This document shows positions 10,726-23,203 of a stretch of 64,000 bases of DNA, one piece after another. The translations under genes and the position numbers were made by a program. Source of the DNA: Phallus indusiatus (taxonomy: Eukaryota; Basidiomycota; Agaricomycetes; Phallales; Phallaceae); contig JAQFWX010000044.1 of the NCBI GenBank assembly GCA_027605045.1, positions 82,111-146,110 of the forward strand, given 5' to 3'. Under the pieces are notes generated by a model. The model saw only the letters and a list, made by a program, of their open reading frames with translations, was not told where the DNA came from and searched no databases. Numbering within the stretch: position 1 is the stretch's first letter; each line of letters begins with the position of its first letter.

Positions 10726-13674
10726 TCAACGCGCCCGTTTCAATTCTCGAGAAAGTCGAATAGCCAATATACAAGCAATACCTGCGCTTATACCTCCCAG
10801 CCTAAAGAACAGATTAGTTTATGAGGTAAGATCATCCCGGTCATCGGGTCCTTAGGCAAAGTGATACTCACCGGAAAATTATTGCGACTGAGTCGGCATT
10901 CCTCGTGGGACCCTCCCCTCCGACGCGAGGCATAAGGACATTCGTTGCCAACGTAGTAATGTTCGTGGCAGTGCTATTACTTATTGGTACCGACGGCAGT
11001 CCTCCTGGATGGGCCGGGCGACCATGAGAATCCAACACAGACTTTGAAGGATCCAAAATCGCAAATATGATGGAAGATAAACCCGTGATGATGAATTGGG
11101 GTATTACAACAAAAACATTATGGATACCCTATTGCAAAGTCACAGAAGAGAAGTGCATTAGCATTTTATACGCAAGATATTGTAAAAATAGGGATAAAAA
11201 GTCTGATTGGCGGTTCCCTCGTCCGATTTCTCAAAATAGTGCAAATGAGAAGCCAATAATGACGAGAAAAGGAAGTAATTTATATCCTGGTAATAGAATT
11301 AACTCACCAAAATAATTCCAGCCTTGTCTTCTAATGTTCTCCTTCCGTCGCATGGGCTATCTTCCTCGTGAATATATCCCACGTTGTCAACACTTCGCTG
11401 TGCTATAGCATTGATTCCCAACATTGACGTCGTGGCAGTTGGCGTCTCATCAGAGTCTTTACTTGTTGGCGAAAAGGAATTGTCTGGACCAGGCGTCTCG
11501 TCTGCAAATCGCACTCGTTTCCCACCCGGGGCTTCTCCATTAAGAAGTCGAGCGTTCTCAGATTTTATTTCCAAGCTATCACGGCTAAGTTCGTGGCCAT
11601 TCATTTCCAAACTGTCACGTCGAATTTCCTCGAAGCTTTCTCGACGCGTTCTAGAGTCTCGAAGAGGAATAGTATCACCGACGTCACTAGAATCATCTTC
11701 CTCTCCTATCAGGAAACGGGGTGATTCATTCAAATGTATGGCCTCAGCAATCTGTAGACGCACGCCAAACAAGTTGCGTAAAATGAACTCGGACGGTAGC
11801 GGATTAATATTAACGCCGACTCACCAAGGCAAAGGGCGCCCATTGTGTGATGGCCCAGCTAAACCCAGATATAGTTAAAACAAGCAACGCAGTTCGTACC
11901 GTTTTGATAAAACTGATCAAAAAAATGATGATGACGAATACTCGCAAAATATTTGAAAGAAGAGCTCACAAAGTGCTAAGCATGCACGCGGCGAATATAC
12001 CATGTGAAGCGCTCCAAAGTAATGCTAGATGACATGTAGGCCGATTGTCCCATATCTTACACAAGGCGGCCTTCCAGCCAAATTTCACATTGGTGGCATT
12101 GCCGTAGTCACCATAAGCGCGTCGCACTCCGGAGACAAAGAAAGGACAGATGATACTCGCGACAAGGCTGACAATGGCGTTGTACAACAACGCGCGAGAT
12201 CCAAGCCTCGTGGCTTCGTTTTCTAGTATTTGTTCCTCGGCCTCAGTCGATGGAATGGGTGAATTCCTAAAAAGAAAATTAACCGAGTCAGGCGATCTTT
12301 TCGTTTTGTGGGCAACCGGTGTATATTCCTCACTGTTTATATAATCCACCAATATATAAACTAGACCAAAACAATACGGGAAACCATCCTATCCAAGCAC
12401 TTTGGGGTCTGAGTGAGGATCGATTGGTCAAATAATATGAATGGCCCACAATAATTGGATAAGGCACTGAAAAGAAGAAATGGTAAGTTACTTGGCGTTA
12501 GGAACCAGAGAAACTTACAATTTGTTTTATAGAACTCGGTAACCAAAGAAAATTACGCCAAATATCTCTTATAATTTCAAGAATGCTCATTTTTGGTTTG
12601 GATCTACGGTTAATTAGTTTGAAGAGGGGAAAGCATAACCGTGGATTATACCCGGAGTTTGATTGGTGCAGCACTCGTTCTGACACATTAAGTACTGTGA
12701 TACAATGCGAGGCTAAAAGTAAGGCAGATGTTATAACACAGAGGATTTCAAGCTGTGTTGATCCAAAGAAGGGCAAGGACACGGTTAGATCAACATTTCC
12801 TCTAGAACAACAATTAAACGATGCGTAGGGTAGAAAAAAATTATTATACACAAAAAATCCAATAACGCTTCCAAGTCCAAACATCCTACCAGCCCAAGCG
12901 TTGCCTTCCTCTTGCTCAGAAGCAGATAGTAGGTCCACCAATAATGCACGATCCATGGCTTGGACTAATATGAAGGTCACTTGAATAATTACGATAAGAA
13001 GGTTTCGAACATTCACACTTACTTGCGTTGATAGAAAAATCAATAAGGTATATCGAGAAAACAGCCAGGATTATGGTTAAAGTATTATGCTATTTCCATT
13101 TATGAATGTTGGCATTGATCATTTAAAACGAGAGATTATATACTTGCCAATGTAGTACCAGAACGCGCAAAGATATCGGCAAAGTTGCGAGTAAAGCCAA
13201 AGAGATACATGGCAAAAAATGCAACCAAAATTCCCAGAAATATATAAGGCCGCCGACGCCCAAAACGGGAGTGTGTATGATCAGAAAAAACACCTATGGG
13301 ATGATTGACCCGGATGTGAGGATACCACCTTTCCCTCAGGATGAAAAGAGCGCACCTATTAATGGCTGTACGATTAATCCTGAAAATGGCCCAGCAAGAA
13401 ATACTATGGACATAAGACTTCGCGATAGTCCTAATGATACCAGATATGGCGAGGCTGACGAAATAGTCAGACGGACAAGGAAGCAAATGAACTATGATGA
13501 GCACGCACCGTAACTCATTTCCACTGACCATATAATTTGCAGACCAAACATTCCAATTGTCAACAATGGCATTTTCAAAAATTTCGGACCAGATACTTTG
13601 GCATTTCCTAGCCACTGTCTATCGTCGTTTGCTTCATGGTCCTCTCTATCAGGTAAGGCCGAAAAGCCGGTCAT
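10726..13674 (-). CDS. SUC/GPH-type sugar-proton symporter (MFS)
   Basis: Multi-exon gene from ATG 13674 to TGA 10726-10728. N-terminal exons read LLTIGMFGLQIIWSVEMSYA, then a frame giving SPYLVSLGLSRSLM, FLAGPFSGLIVQPLIGVFSD, HTHSRFGRRRPYIFLGIL. The RxGRRRP loop after helix 2 is the signature of plant and fungal sucrose/alpha-glucoside symporters. Downstream frames carry several more hydrophobic helices and end LGGISAGIACILAIRLSREL. A long hydrophilic Ser/Glu/Arg-rich cytosolic loop lies at about 11330-11760, with phosphorylatable repeats (SFEEIRRDSLEM, HELSRDSLEIKSE). It should import sucrose, maltose or related alpha-glucosides across the plasma membrane with H+. The exact sugar cannot be read from sequence. 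Introns are numerous and small; internal borders are approximate. Confidence 0.82.
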
Positions 13675-16600
13675 TTATTTCAGCTAAGAAACCTTATTAC
13701 GGACAGACAGAGCGTCGTCCAGATGAATAGATTATCTGCAAATATTAGAAATCTAAAGCAAGAAAGACGAATAGCGGAAGTGTTTAAGACGAAAACGCCT
13801 CTGACGTTTCAACGAACTGGTTTATGTAATCGCGGTCACGTCATGTTGTTCCTCAAGGGTCTTCTCAACCTCTGAAATCTATCCACGGGGCCTGCTTCTA
13901 AGTCGTCAAGAGTGCTCGAGTTCTAATTTCTTTCAGGCTGATATTTATTTTCACAACGACACACGGACTATGCCAGCGGGGATCGACAATCGCGGAACCA
14001 AACATTCTGTCACGTTGATCGCACGTCACCGTGGCACTAGTTTACCATTCTCCTAAACACTCGTTTTTCTCAAACAAATGGTTGACACGACAATCCAAAG
14101 GTTATACATCAATAAACACGTGCAAATTAACTTAGACTTGGAAGTACTCTCAAGCATCTGGAAATGGATAATCCGCTTTTTGCGCTGTCCCGATAGGCCT
14201 CGCGCGGGTGGTCGTGAGTTCATGTATCTAAAGCTGTTCATTCTTTGTTTTGAAGACGAGAACCAAAATTCCTGCTCCGAAGACTATTGTTAATTTGAAG
14301 AAGGACCTTAGAAGAACTCGCGGGAGTGAACGGTAGTCAAGAATGAAAAGCAAAAGCTGCTTACGGCCGTTACGCTAGATCCTCATAATGTGGAATGTGC
14401 CGATTTTGTCTCGCTTGTACCAGGAACTGAAACACGGAAATCTTTTATTGAATGAACACCAACTGCGGCAGTATATCGATTGTTATCCGACACGGAAAGT
14501 GACCAGCTACCTGACAGTCGGATAAAAACATTGGGTGCCGATTGAAGTGATATCCACTGTGAAAAGGGTGATCTGAGAAATTTCTCAAATGTGTGTAAAT
14601 TTTATCATGATTTTTCATTTGCGAGACATGGGTGGATTAATTTACTTTCGAAAGGTTGTTCAGGATTGGAAGCAGAGAAAGGACAACAAGTCATGGAGAA
14701 TTATTGTCTTGCAGTGTAGCTATATGTAAGTCATAATATTATGGTTGATTTATTGGAGATACGGTCTTGATAAGCATAATTGAGCAGGATTTTGCGGACG
14801 ATTTTATTCTTCTAGTTTTGTTTTCCGACTGCGGTCACGAGAAAAGTTTTGAATTCAAGTGCCTTTATCTATCTGGACCGCCTTCTACTCTAGACCATTG
14901 ACATATAATTATCAAATCCGCCTTTTCCGTTGGACGTAGCGTTCTCCGCTCATATGTTTGCACCAGTCATCTCTTTCCTTCAACGGTCTTTCTGGAAATA
15001 TGCCATCAAGAGTTTTCCGAAAGACCTGTCATACAGTAACGTCACCACTTTGAAAAATCGTCCTTATCTCTATCTTGCTCCACTTTGATCATTGAATGGA
15101 AGGTGACTAGGTGTTTGTCTTCATATACTCCGCTTTTCTTCTAGGGGACGGGATTGTGCCGTTACTGTAGTCGCCTCGTGGTTCGATGTATGGTCAAAAG
15201 CGAATTTTATATGAACGAAAACGTCGTAAATAGAACAGAAGTCGCTTCCGTTCATCATGATCACCTACCTCCTTCCATTTTCGCCATTTGGTTATTTCCG
15301 ATGCCCGGATATTGCGTTGTGTTTTGTGAGTTGTTCTAGCTTTGGTTTTTTCATAACATTCTTTCATATCAAAACTGGCTTGTGATATTCGTACGGTTCA
15401 TTTGATTCATCTCTTTGAAAACAATCTCTCGTATTTTTTTTTTTCAAATTAGGCATTCTCGAAGTTGGCTTTATTCTCGCCTTTTTTTGCGGAGAGGTTC
15501 ACTAACGGAAGCATCAGATGAAATTCTCAAAAGGTGGATGGCGCTCTTTGAAATCAGCGTATCAAATAATGTGATTTTACGCTCTTGTGTTCTTTTTCGT
15601 CGGCTGTCAAGACATCAGGTTGAGTAAAAGTCTCGGGTTTGAGTCGAAACCGTCACTAGCACTAGTTAAATGCATGTTATTATATCGCAAGTGAGGTCGC
15701 CCCTCGCTATAGCTGTCGAATATTCCAAATTGTTTTAAATCCGTTGTAGCCCGGATTGACAAAACTGTCAAGCCAACTTTATCTTCTCTCGCAGTCCCTT
15801 TAGGTTTACGCGTCTAACCTGAGGTAACTCCTCTCATGTTGTCGGGGTAGTCTACCCCCCGATTAGTAGCTCTTAAAAATAAAACGCTGACGCTCCAGTG
15901 GGATTTCCCATTAAAGTAGTTGATTTCCCAACTTTTGAAGGGGCTAACTCTCCAACCAGAGAATCTAACCCCCCCCCCCTCGATAATTATCATTCGGCAC
16001 TTGAGTCGCCCATCGGGAGTTTTAAGCTTGTTAAAAGCCTTCTCTCGGTAATTTCATTCAATCTTTGGGGTCCATTACTAGGATCTCGCAAACTGTCACG
16101 CTTTCAATTTTTGTCTCCGAATCTATAGGATCTCATCGGAATTTAAACGTTTGTATTTACCTCGTGATTGATTACAGGGACGCAACTGAATGCTTAAAGT
16201 CGGCTCTAATGCGCACGGCCCATCCCTACTACATAACGCGCACATGTACAATCTCTACAACTGAAAACCTATGTTCGAAGAAAGAAGAAGATCAGGTGGG
16301 CTTTATTGTAGACCCATAAAGATAGATCATCTCACTTTTTTTTCGCCAATTATTATTAATGAGCGCTGCCAGGCAGACGACACCCAAAAGTGAACAAGGC
16401 CCCAAAGAAACTAGTGCTGCTTACCCGGGGCTGAATTGTTCCGGTAATGTATATAATGCTAGTAGCCAGACATGCGCATAGATACCAGCTCACGAAAGAA
16501 TCCTGGACTGTTGCCGTTTAGTCAACTTGCGCCGTTGTTGCGTTGGAAGGAAATCACAATTCAAATGTTGCACTGGTCGCAATGTCATTTATGTAAAAAT

Positions 16601-18707
16601 GTCTCCGACAACGCCAGACAGCTAGGCTTTCTCCAAGCCCTCAAAGATGTCGTCAATAATACATAGAATTGCCACTGTTAAGCTGGACCCTAACGACTGC
16701 CATTGTTGCACATATCGACGACAGCGACAAGCCTATAATGAGAATGATTCTCTTGACGTTTTTTCAGCCAGCGCTGGTGAAACACATGCGAAAAACCCCC
16801 AAAAGAAGAATAAACGAGAGTTCTTTTTCAGTAATTTCAATAGCCCGGAATAGCCACATCTGGTTCTTGAATGAATGGATGTGCCTTAACTGTTTGAAAA
16901 AATCAAGAATCCTGAGCGGTTTCAAGCGACGGCTGGAATTAAAAAGAGTTCTAGAAGTCCGAGAAGCTGTTTCTTTAGCACGCGACGAGGAAGGACGAGG
17001 ATAGTATCGCTTAATCTCGCGTAGAATTAATCTCATTCTTTTGAATGTATTCACTACGTAGTCGTCATTCAATATCGATAAAAAGGGTGATCGTTGCGCA
17101 AGACCATGGTGCCTTTCTTTGGTGTTGCCATATGAAATATATGCATTATCAATATGTAAGTAGTATGTGAGCTAGAAGTCCGTTTGGAGACTGAAAAAAA
17201 AGCTTTAGTAGTTATAGGGTGTGATTAAATACAAATTTATGTATATCACTGGTATGATTATGATAGAACAGAAATAGCACATCAATAGAAGCCTGTTATG
17301 GAGCTTGTGCGCATGTCATTCGGCACAAACGCAAACGTGGGAGGGAGACATGAGGCCTATATCAGACGAAAAAGAACCAGGGGGCCTCGGTCACATACGC
17401 TACAAAACCAGGAAAACATGGTCATATTTTGAAAATCTTGCTCAAGAGTGCATGTGACGAGTGATTTAGACCCATGGTTCTTTGTGTAATTTCGAGTTAG
17501 CGAGTTTCTCTCAATAATGACAGCCGTCGAAGCAACTCTTTAATAATGCGCCCAAACAAAAGCCCGTTGTCTTTGAGACAAAAGAAACAGAAAAGGCAAA
17601 GCTGATTATAAAGGAGAACAAGAATTTGAGATGGAGAGAAGCCCTTTTCAAAACCGTAGGGCGCACATCCCGGGAGGATACATACTGTGCGCTTCTAATT
17701 GGATACTGATGATGCCTTGACTACCAAATTGACGAAGAACACGCTGGATGTGGTCTATAAGGGGAAAGATATATTTGATTGCCAGGATGACATAGATCTC
17801 GTTTGAATGAGATCGAACCGTCTCCAACACGCAAGAACAGGAGGGCCAGGAGAATTAGATGGATCTTGGGGGTGAGCGCGGCAAGCTACTGAACAGATGA
17901 CAGATAGGACCACCGATTACTGAGCGGTGAGCACGGTGCTGCAGCTCTCAGATGCTGCTAAGAGGAAGAGATGCTAGGATTGAAAGAGACATTCGGTCCC
18001 GCTGATGAGAAGGAATAGGAAAAAAGGGACAATTTAAGAAAGAAAATCTGAAATGGAGACGTATTCAATCTTCCCACGCGGGGAAGGTTTGCATGGCAGG
18101 ACACGTGAAGAGGGCCAGAATAAGGTCAACGCCGGATTTGAATCCGTGTTGTTCCGCGAAAATTAGAGAGATGGAGATGGAACCTGGCGAAATAGGAATG
18201 TGTTTTAGAGTTTTGCAGCTGAACAGATAACGCGGAATACTAAATATCAAGAAAAGATATATATTTATTTCCTGATATTATAATATAAAACGGGGACTCG
18301 GCCAAAAACGACGGCATGAATGTATATTTATAGTCTTTCAAGCTGGAGACTGACGAAGGTGGAGACCGCGCTCACCGTTTAGTGCTTAGTGCTAATTCGG
18401 TCTCCAGAGTCCAGACATCGGGTGTGTGCAAATGTTACATAAATCAATTAAATTGTTTTGAAATAAAAAAGACCAAAGCGAAAGGAAGTCTGCGACAACC
18501 AAGTGGATCAAATTTGTGTATATTTTTGGGAAGAAAGAGAAAAAAAGAGTAAAAAAGAGGGAGGAGATGGATTTGTTTTACATTGTTAGTAATTGATTGG
18601 CAATGGGATCCTTCTAAACCGTCGAAACACGTGACTGTCACGCATCCACATACACCACGGCATTAGTAATAGTTTATGGAGGGTCTGTCTCTAATCACCC
18701 TTTGCCT
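13675..18707. other. 5 kb region without a recognisable gene
   Basis: Only short frames (up to about 110 aa) with poor coding character on either strand. Visible items: a run of ten C at about 15971-15980, an AT-rich imperfect inverted repeat near 18243-18280, and a palindrome GAGAAATTTCTC at 14575-14586. The 3' part is the upstream region of the Zn2Cys6 regulator starting at 18708. Large fungal regulators often have long upstream regions, so some of this may be promoter or 5' UTR. No transposase, terminal repeats or RNA gene was recognised. Confidence 0.5.
18243..18280. repeat. AT-rich imperfect inverted repeat
   Basis: Arms AATATCAAGAAAAGATATA and the complement of TATTTATTTCCTGATATT pair with a few mismatches around an AT core. 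It could form a hairpin upstream of the transcription factor gene. It could equally be chance in AT-rich DNA. Confidence 0.35.
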
Positions 18708-21700
18708 ATGGACCATCTCTTCGTCAACATACCGTCCTCGATACAGGCTCCCCCGCAGACACCACTGCCCCTCCTAGACCAGCAGAACCCATCCTGGAGC
18801 ACCGTCATCGACCGTGACGACTACGACGACGACTTCCCGGACACCCCCGGTCTTTCGGCTGGCCCAAAGAAAGCAAGACAGATAAGGAGACGAAGTTCCA
18901 AAGGTGTGTGGTTCCGTGGAAATACATTCTAGCTGTTGTGCCGGGCTCACAGTCATTTTAGCCTGTGATCAATGTCGTAAATCCAAGTGTAAATGCGAAC
19001 GGCACGAATCTCGCGATGAGCCTTGCAAAAATTGCGTCCTCCTGGGGACTCCCTGCACATTCTTGGGGCCCTCCAGAAAGCGAGGGCCTCCCAAGGGATA
19101 TATCGACGCAATAGAGAGCCGTTTGCATCAAATGGAGGCTCTGATGGGCACTCTACTCACCACCGAAGACAGAAGGGTGAGGTCAATCATTGCAGATTTG
19201 GCCGGCGACCCACTTGCCAGGGAAATTCTCGATCGTGTCGACGAAAGTCCCTTTGGCACTAGAGGAAAAGAAGGAGAAGATCGTGCTAGCCGCATATTGC
19301 GTACAACTCTCAACGTTTCAAACCCATTACCTTACTCAACACCCAGCGTCGAATGGCAAGAACATCTCAGAGAAAGGCTCAAAAAGGGGGAAATGGTTTC
19401 ATTCTCAGACAAAACTTCAGAATATGCGCCAAATTCAAGTATATTCGGACCTCCTCGTCTATTCCTCGATACTTCCGGAATTCCTCGCACGCCTTCCGGT
19501 GAGTCTCCAGCGCAGCGCCGGCGAATAAACTCCAACAGCTCTCCTCAACGTACGGCTCTCATTCAAGTCCAAGCTCGCACTCCATCTCTTTCACCAAGCC
19601 CGTCTGATGGACTCACTTCAACATCAGAAGACGACCTTCATAGCGCCATTGGCCAGTTATCACTCAACGAGGAGTCCCAAGTTCGTTATCACGGCGAAGC
19701 CTCGGGATTACATATTCTCGGTATGAGCGATCGTCTTGACAAACGCAATGAAGGCGGTCTTTGGAGGTTTCCGCGAGCCGGCGTCTGGCCTCGCGCTTCT
19801 AGAAGCGTTCTTAAAGTCGGTGTCGAGGATGTGGAAAATATTCTAGGTCCCGGAATCAACAATCTAGGTGATAGCGAAAAATCTATCAGGCTGCCAAGTA
19901 GAGAAGAGCAGGAGGAATTATTGGAAATGTATTTTGCATATGTCCACCCTGTTTTACCCGTCTTGATCGAAAAAGAATTCTGGAGAGAGTACAGAGGAGA
20001 GTAAGTCCAATATTATCTCCCTCACATGGTCTTTTTTCACGTGCAAGGCAACAAATGACATATTTTGATTTAGACCTGATCCGGAAATAAACAACAAACC
20101 ATCCCCTGCTCCTTCGTCTCATTCTGGCTCCTCCAGTTCTGGCTATAATTCGAAACAACCAACCAATCCTCACGTCAATAAAAACACCAATAATGTACCG
20201 AATCTCCTTTTATTAGCAATGTTTGCTATTGCCGCTCGCTATAAAACCGAGCCGGAGGATCCCTTACCCCTTAATGAAGGAGATATGTGGAATGCGGGAG
20301 ACGAGTATCTCGAAGATGCCAAGAACCTTCTGAGTGAGTTCTCTAATCTATCGCAAATCCAATCACCGTTTAACCTTTAAACGTTCTGATAGATTCGACT
20401 TATGCTCTTTCTCGTCCGACTACATGTCAAGCTCTCTTATTGCTCAGTTATCGCGAAATTGGTATAGGTGCCATGGCGCAGGCCTGGTTGTATGTCGGCA
20501 TGGCGGTCAGAATGGTAATTATCCACTTTGAAACTACGCAACTTTGATTTTTTTTTAAAAAATTACAAGGCGCAAGATTTGGGCATGCACCGGGCCGCAG
20601 ATAAATGGCAACGTACCGGAGCAGAGCTGTTTACCGAAATTGAAAAGCAGGTCCGTAGGCGGATTTGGTATTCGTGTGTCATTATGGATAAGTATTTGAG
20701 TACATATATCGGTAAGACAAATTTTTTAATGAAGATATTATCTTGGGTTTTTAATTCATTTTTAAAAAGGCCGTCCTTTGGCTATCTTTGAACGAGATTT
20801 TGACACGCATTTACCTCTTGAGGATCATGTATGTCTTTCATTTTTTCCTTGGAAGCTGAATAATTAAACCGTTTTATCAGAATGAAGAGATACAGTTGTG
20901 GTTGCGTCATAATTCGCCGTGTGCTGGGGAAGCTATACCCGATACCGAGCTTCCTTCGTCTTACGTGCCAGTTCCATCCCGACTCATCTCATGCTTCAAC
21001 GCCGCTTCAAGACTATGTGCGTATTTTTACATGTTTCTCATATGATAAATATCTGACGTGCTCGTTTCTATGAAGCTGGTATCCTTTCTAACATTGTCGA
21101 AACGATTTACGCAGTTCAGCCTCCAAAAACCCAGAATCGGCTAGCAGAATTAGCAATCTTCGAAAAGAGATTGGACAGATGGTATATGGACCTTCCGAAA
21201 CACCTCGAGTTGCCGGCTTCTACCACTCCCGCTGAACTAAGCTCCCGACCTCTTCCTCCTCCACATGTTCTTACTCTACATATGCAATATTGGTGTTCAG
21301 TTCTCCTGGCTCATCGTCCTTTGTGAGTATCATTCAACAACAAAATTTTTTACTTCCAACTAAATGGCGTTCATTCAATTAAATAGTATGAGAAGAAAAC
21401 TCCAGTAAGTAATGCAAAAAATAGACGTGAAAGAAGCACACTGATAGTGATACCTATCATCCGTGTAGACCCGGTCAAGATGTAGCAGCTCAATGCCCGA
21501 TTGAGAGTGACACTCCTGATCATGCTAAGTGCACTAGAGCTTTCGAACTATGTGCCACAGCCGCGAATAAAATTAGCAGCATCGGTGAGTCCAAAAAAAG
21601 CTGCCCTGACAGTACTATCATTGTTTGCTCATCGTGTCATATAGTTGGTATCTACAAGCAAAACTTTTGTCTGCGTCGTGCGCCGGCGTTCCTCACATAC

Positions 21701-22839
21701 TACGTCTTCAGTGCTGGTATCATGCATATGACGACGTTGTTTGTTCGCTCGGGAGACGTTCAGGCTGGCATGGGTTTACAGCTTTGCATGGATGCTCTAC
21801 AAACAATGAGCGTAAGTTATCTCTGTTGACGTGGGAAAATCAAAGAAAACGCTTCTTAATGTTTTCCTTTTTTTGGGTCTTTGATAACAACAGATTTTGT
21901 GGCCAAGTGCCGGACGTGCCTGGGAATTACTACATGGCTCCAAGATTGATCTTCGAGCCGTTGAACAATCAAGATTACTAGCCGGTGAAAGTCGAGACAA
22001 AAGAAAACGGGAAGATGCAATTAAATCTGAGTTTGCCGATTATACATCGGCGGCGGCGGTGCAATCCCAAATGAACGGCGGTAAATCGCGATCGAGAGGC
22101 GGTGTTAATGGTATCCGGTCCAATAGCATTAGTGGAGCGTCGTCATCTGCTGTTGGTATTGATATTATTACGAGTAAACCTCGCTCACCTCCTCAGTATC
22201 ATCCCCCAAGGACGATTCAACTAGGCGGTCTGTCTTCTTCGCATTCATCAGCATCTCCTACTCAACGCCCTACTTCACTGTACACCCAAGCTTTGACATC
22301 AAATGCAGCGGGAGGTGGTGGAGGCAATGGAGGCGTAAGCCCCGTATCTGCAACCAGCACTAGTGGGATAAACGCTTTCCCCAATTGGCATAATCCTCCA
22401 ACACCGCCATCATCGTCTTCTTCGGCACCTGGGAATGGGTCTAGCCACCACTCGCCTTCGACGATGTCGGATAATAATTACGCCTATCCTTCCTTCGGTG
22501 TCAACTCTACCAACGGATATGATACCAAAGCGAACGTCAATCTTGGTAATACTGGCCCGGCGGGGCATAGTAACAGCGGTGCTGTCGCTTCTGATGTATG
22601 GAAGGACCTTCCTGAAGGATTTGGGGATCCAACGTTGATCACCTCTTCCCTTTACGGATTACCCGTCATGCAAGGTTCCCAAGCGACGGGTTTTATGAAT
22701 GAGTTTAATACTATGTATAGTGAGTTTTTCCTAGTATCTTATCAACATCACCTTTTTTTGTTGTGAATTTCCTTCGATTCTCAAACTTACTTCCTTTTGA
22801 TTAGACATGCAAACGGCTCCAGAAACAAACCCTCATTGA
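18708..22839 (+). CDS. Zn2Cys6 transcription factor with fungal-specific domain
   Basis: Starts at ATG 18708. The first intron (about 18904-18960) is removed inside the DNA-binding domain, giving ACDQCRKSKCKCER, then CKNCVLLGTPC: the six cysteines of a Gal4-type binuclear cluster at about residues 67-97. The linker continues GPPKGYIDAIESRLHQMEAL, a short coiled-coil-like helix. Exon 18961-20000 carries a Ser/Pro-rich region and the start of the fungal-specific regulatory domain (PF04082-like): YFAYVHPVLPVLIEKEFW, LLLAMFAIAARYK, GAMAQAWLYVGMAVRMAQDL, then GMHRAADKW, RRRIWYSCVIMDKYLS and GRPLAIFERDFD. The tail has low-complexity Ser/Gly/Pro sequence and ends TAPETNPH at TGA 22837-22839. It resembles the group often labelled XlnR-like in Basidiomycetes. 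Target genes cannot be inferred. Many small introns in 20000-21900. Confidence 0.88.
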
Positions 22840-23203
22840 AACATCAAAGGCTGTTCTTATCACATTTTGATTCGTCTCCACCCCCCTCGTTGTATTTGTT
22901 TCTATTCTAATCATATCTCTCATGTTTGATCTATTTCCAAATTTACCATATTTTTCTTTCCCTACTCATCTTGACTTTCAAATGCTTTGTTTCGTCTGTA
23001 CTATAGCGCGTTATTATACAATACATGTATTTGCGGAAACCAAACTGCACAAAGGGCTTAGTATGCTCCTGGATGTCTCAGGAGTTATATTAGGCGGAAC
23101 GTCGTTGCAACATTCTCCGCGGTAAACCGAACGCTTTGTGCTTTGGACCTTTGTGACTACGAAACACTGCAGTACGACATTCAAGAGTGAAGATCGCTTG
23201 TAT
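22840..23203. terminator. Shared 3' region of two convergent genes
   Basis: 364 bp between the stop codons of the transcription factor (plus) and the PCI protein (minus). T-rich on the plus strand after 22860. It should contain both polyadenylation regions. No gene seen. Confidence 0.4.

Noticed and set aside
8928..13674. urc4 and the sugar transporter as a metabolic cluster
   Set aside because: They are convergent, unrelated in pathway, and no other URC genes are nearby.
14494..14545. 9 bp inverted repeat TTATCCGAC / GTCGGATAA as a hairpin or MITE end
   Set aside because: Too short, with no target duplication or further symmetry outside it.
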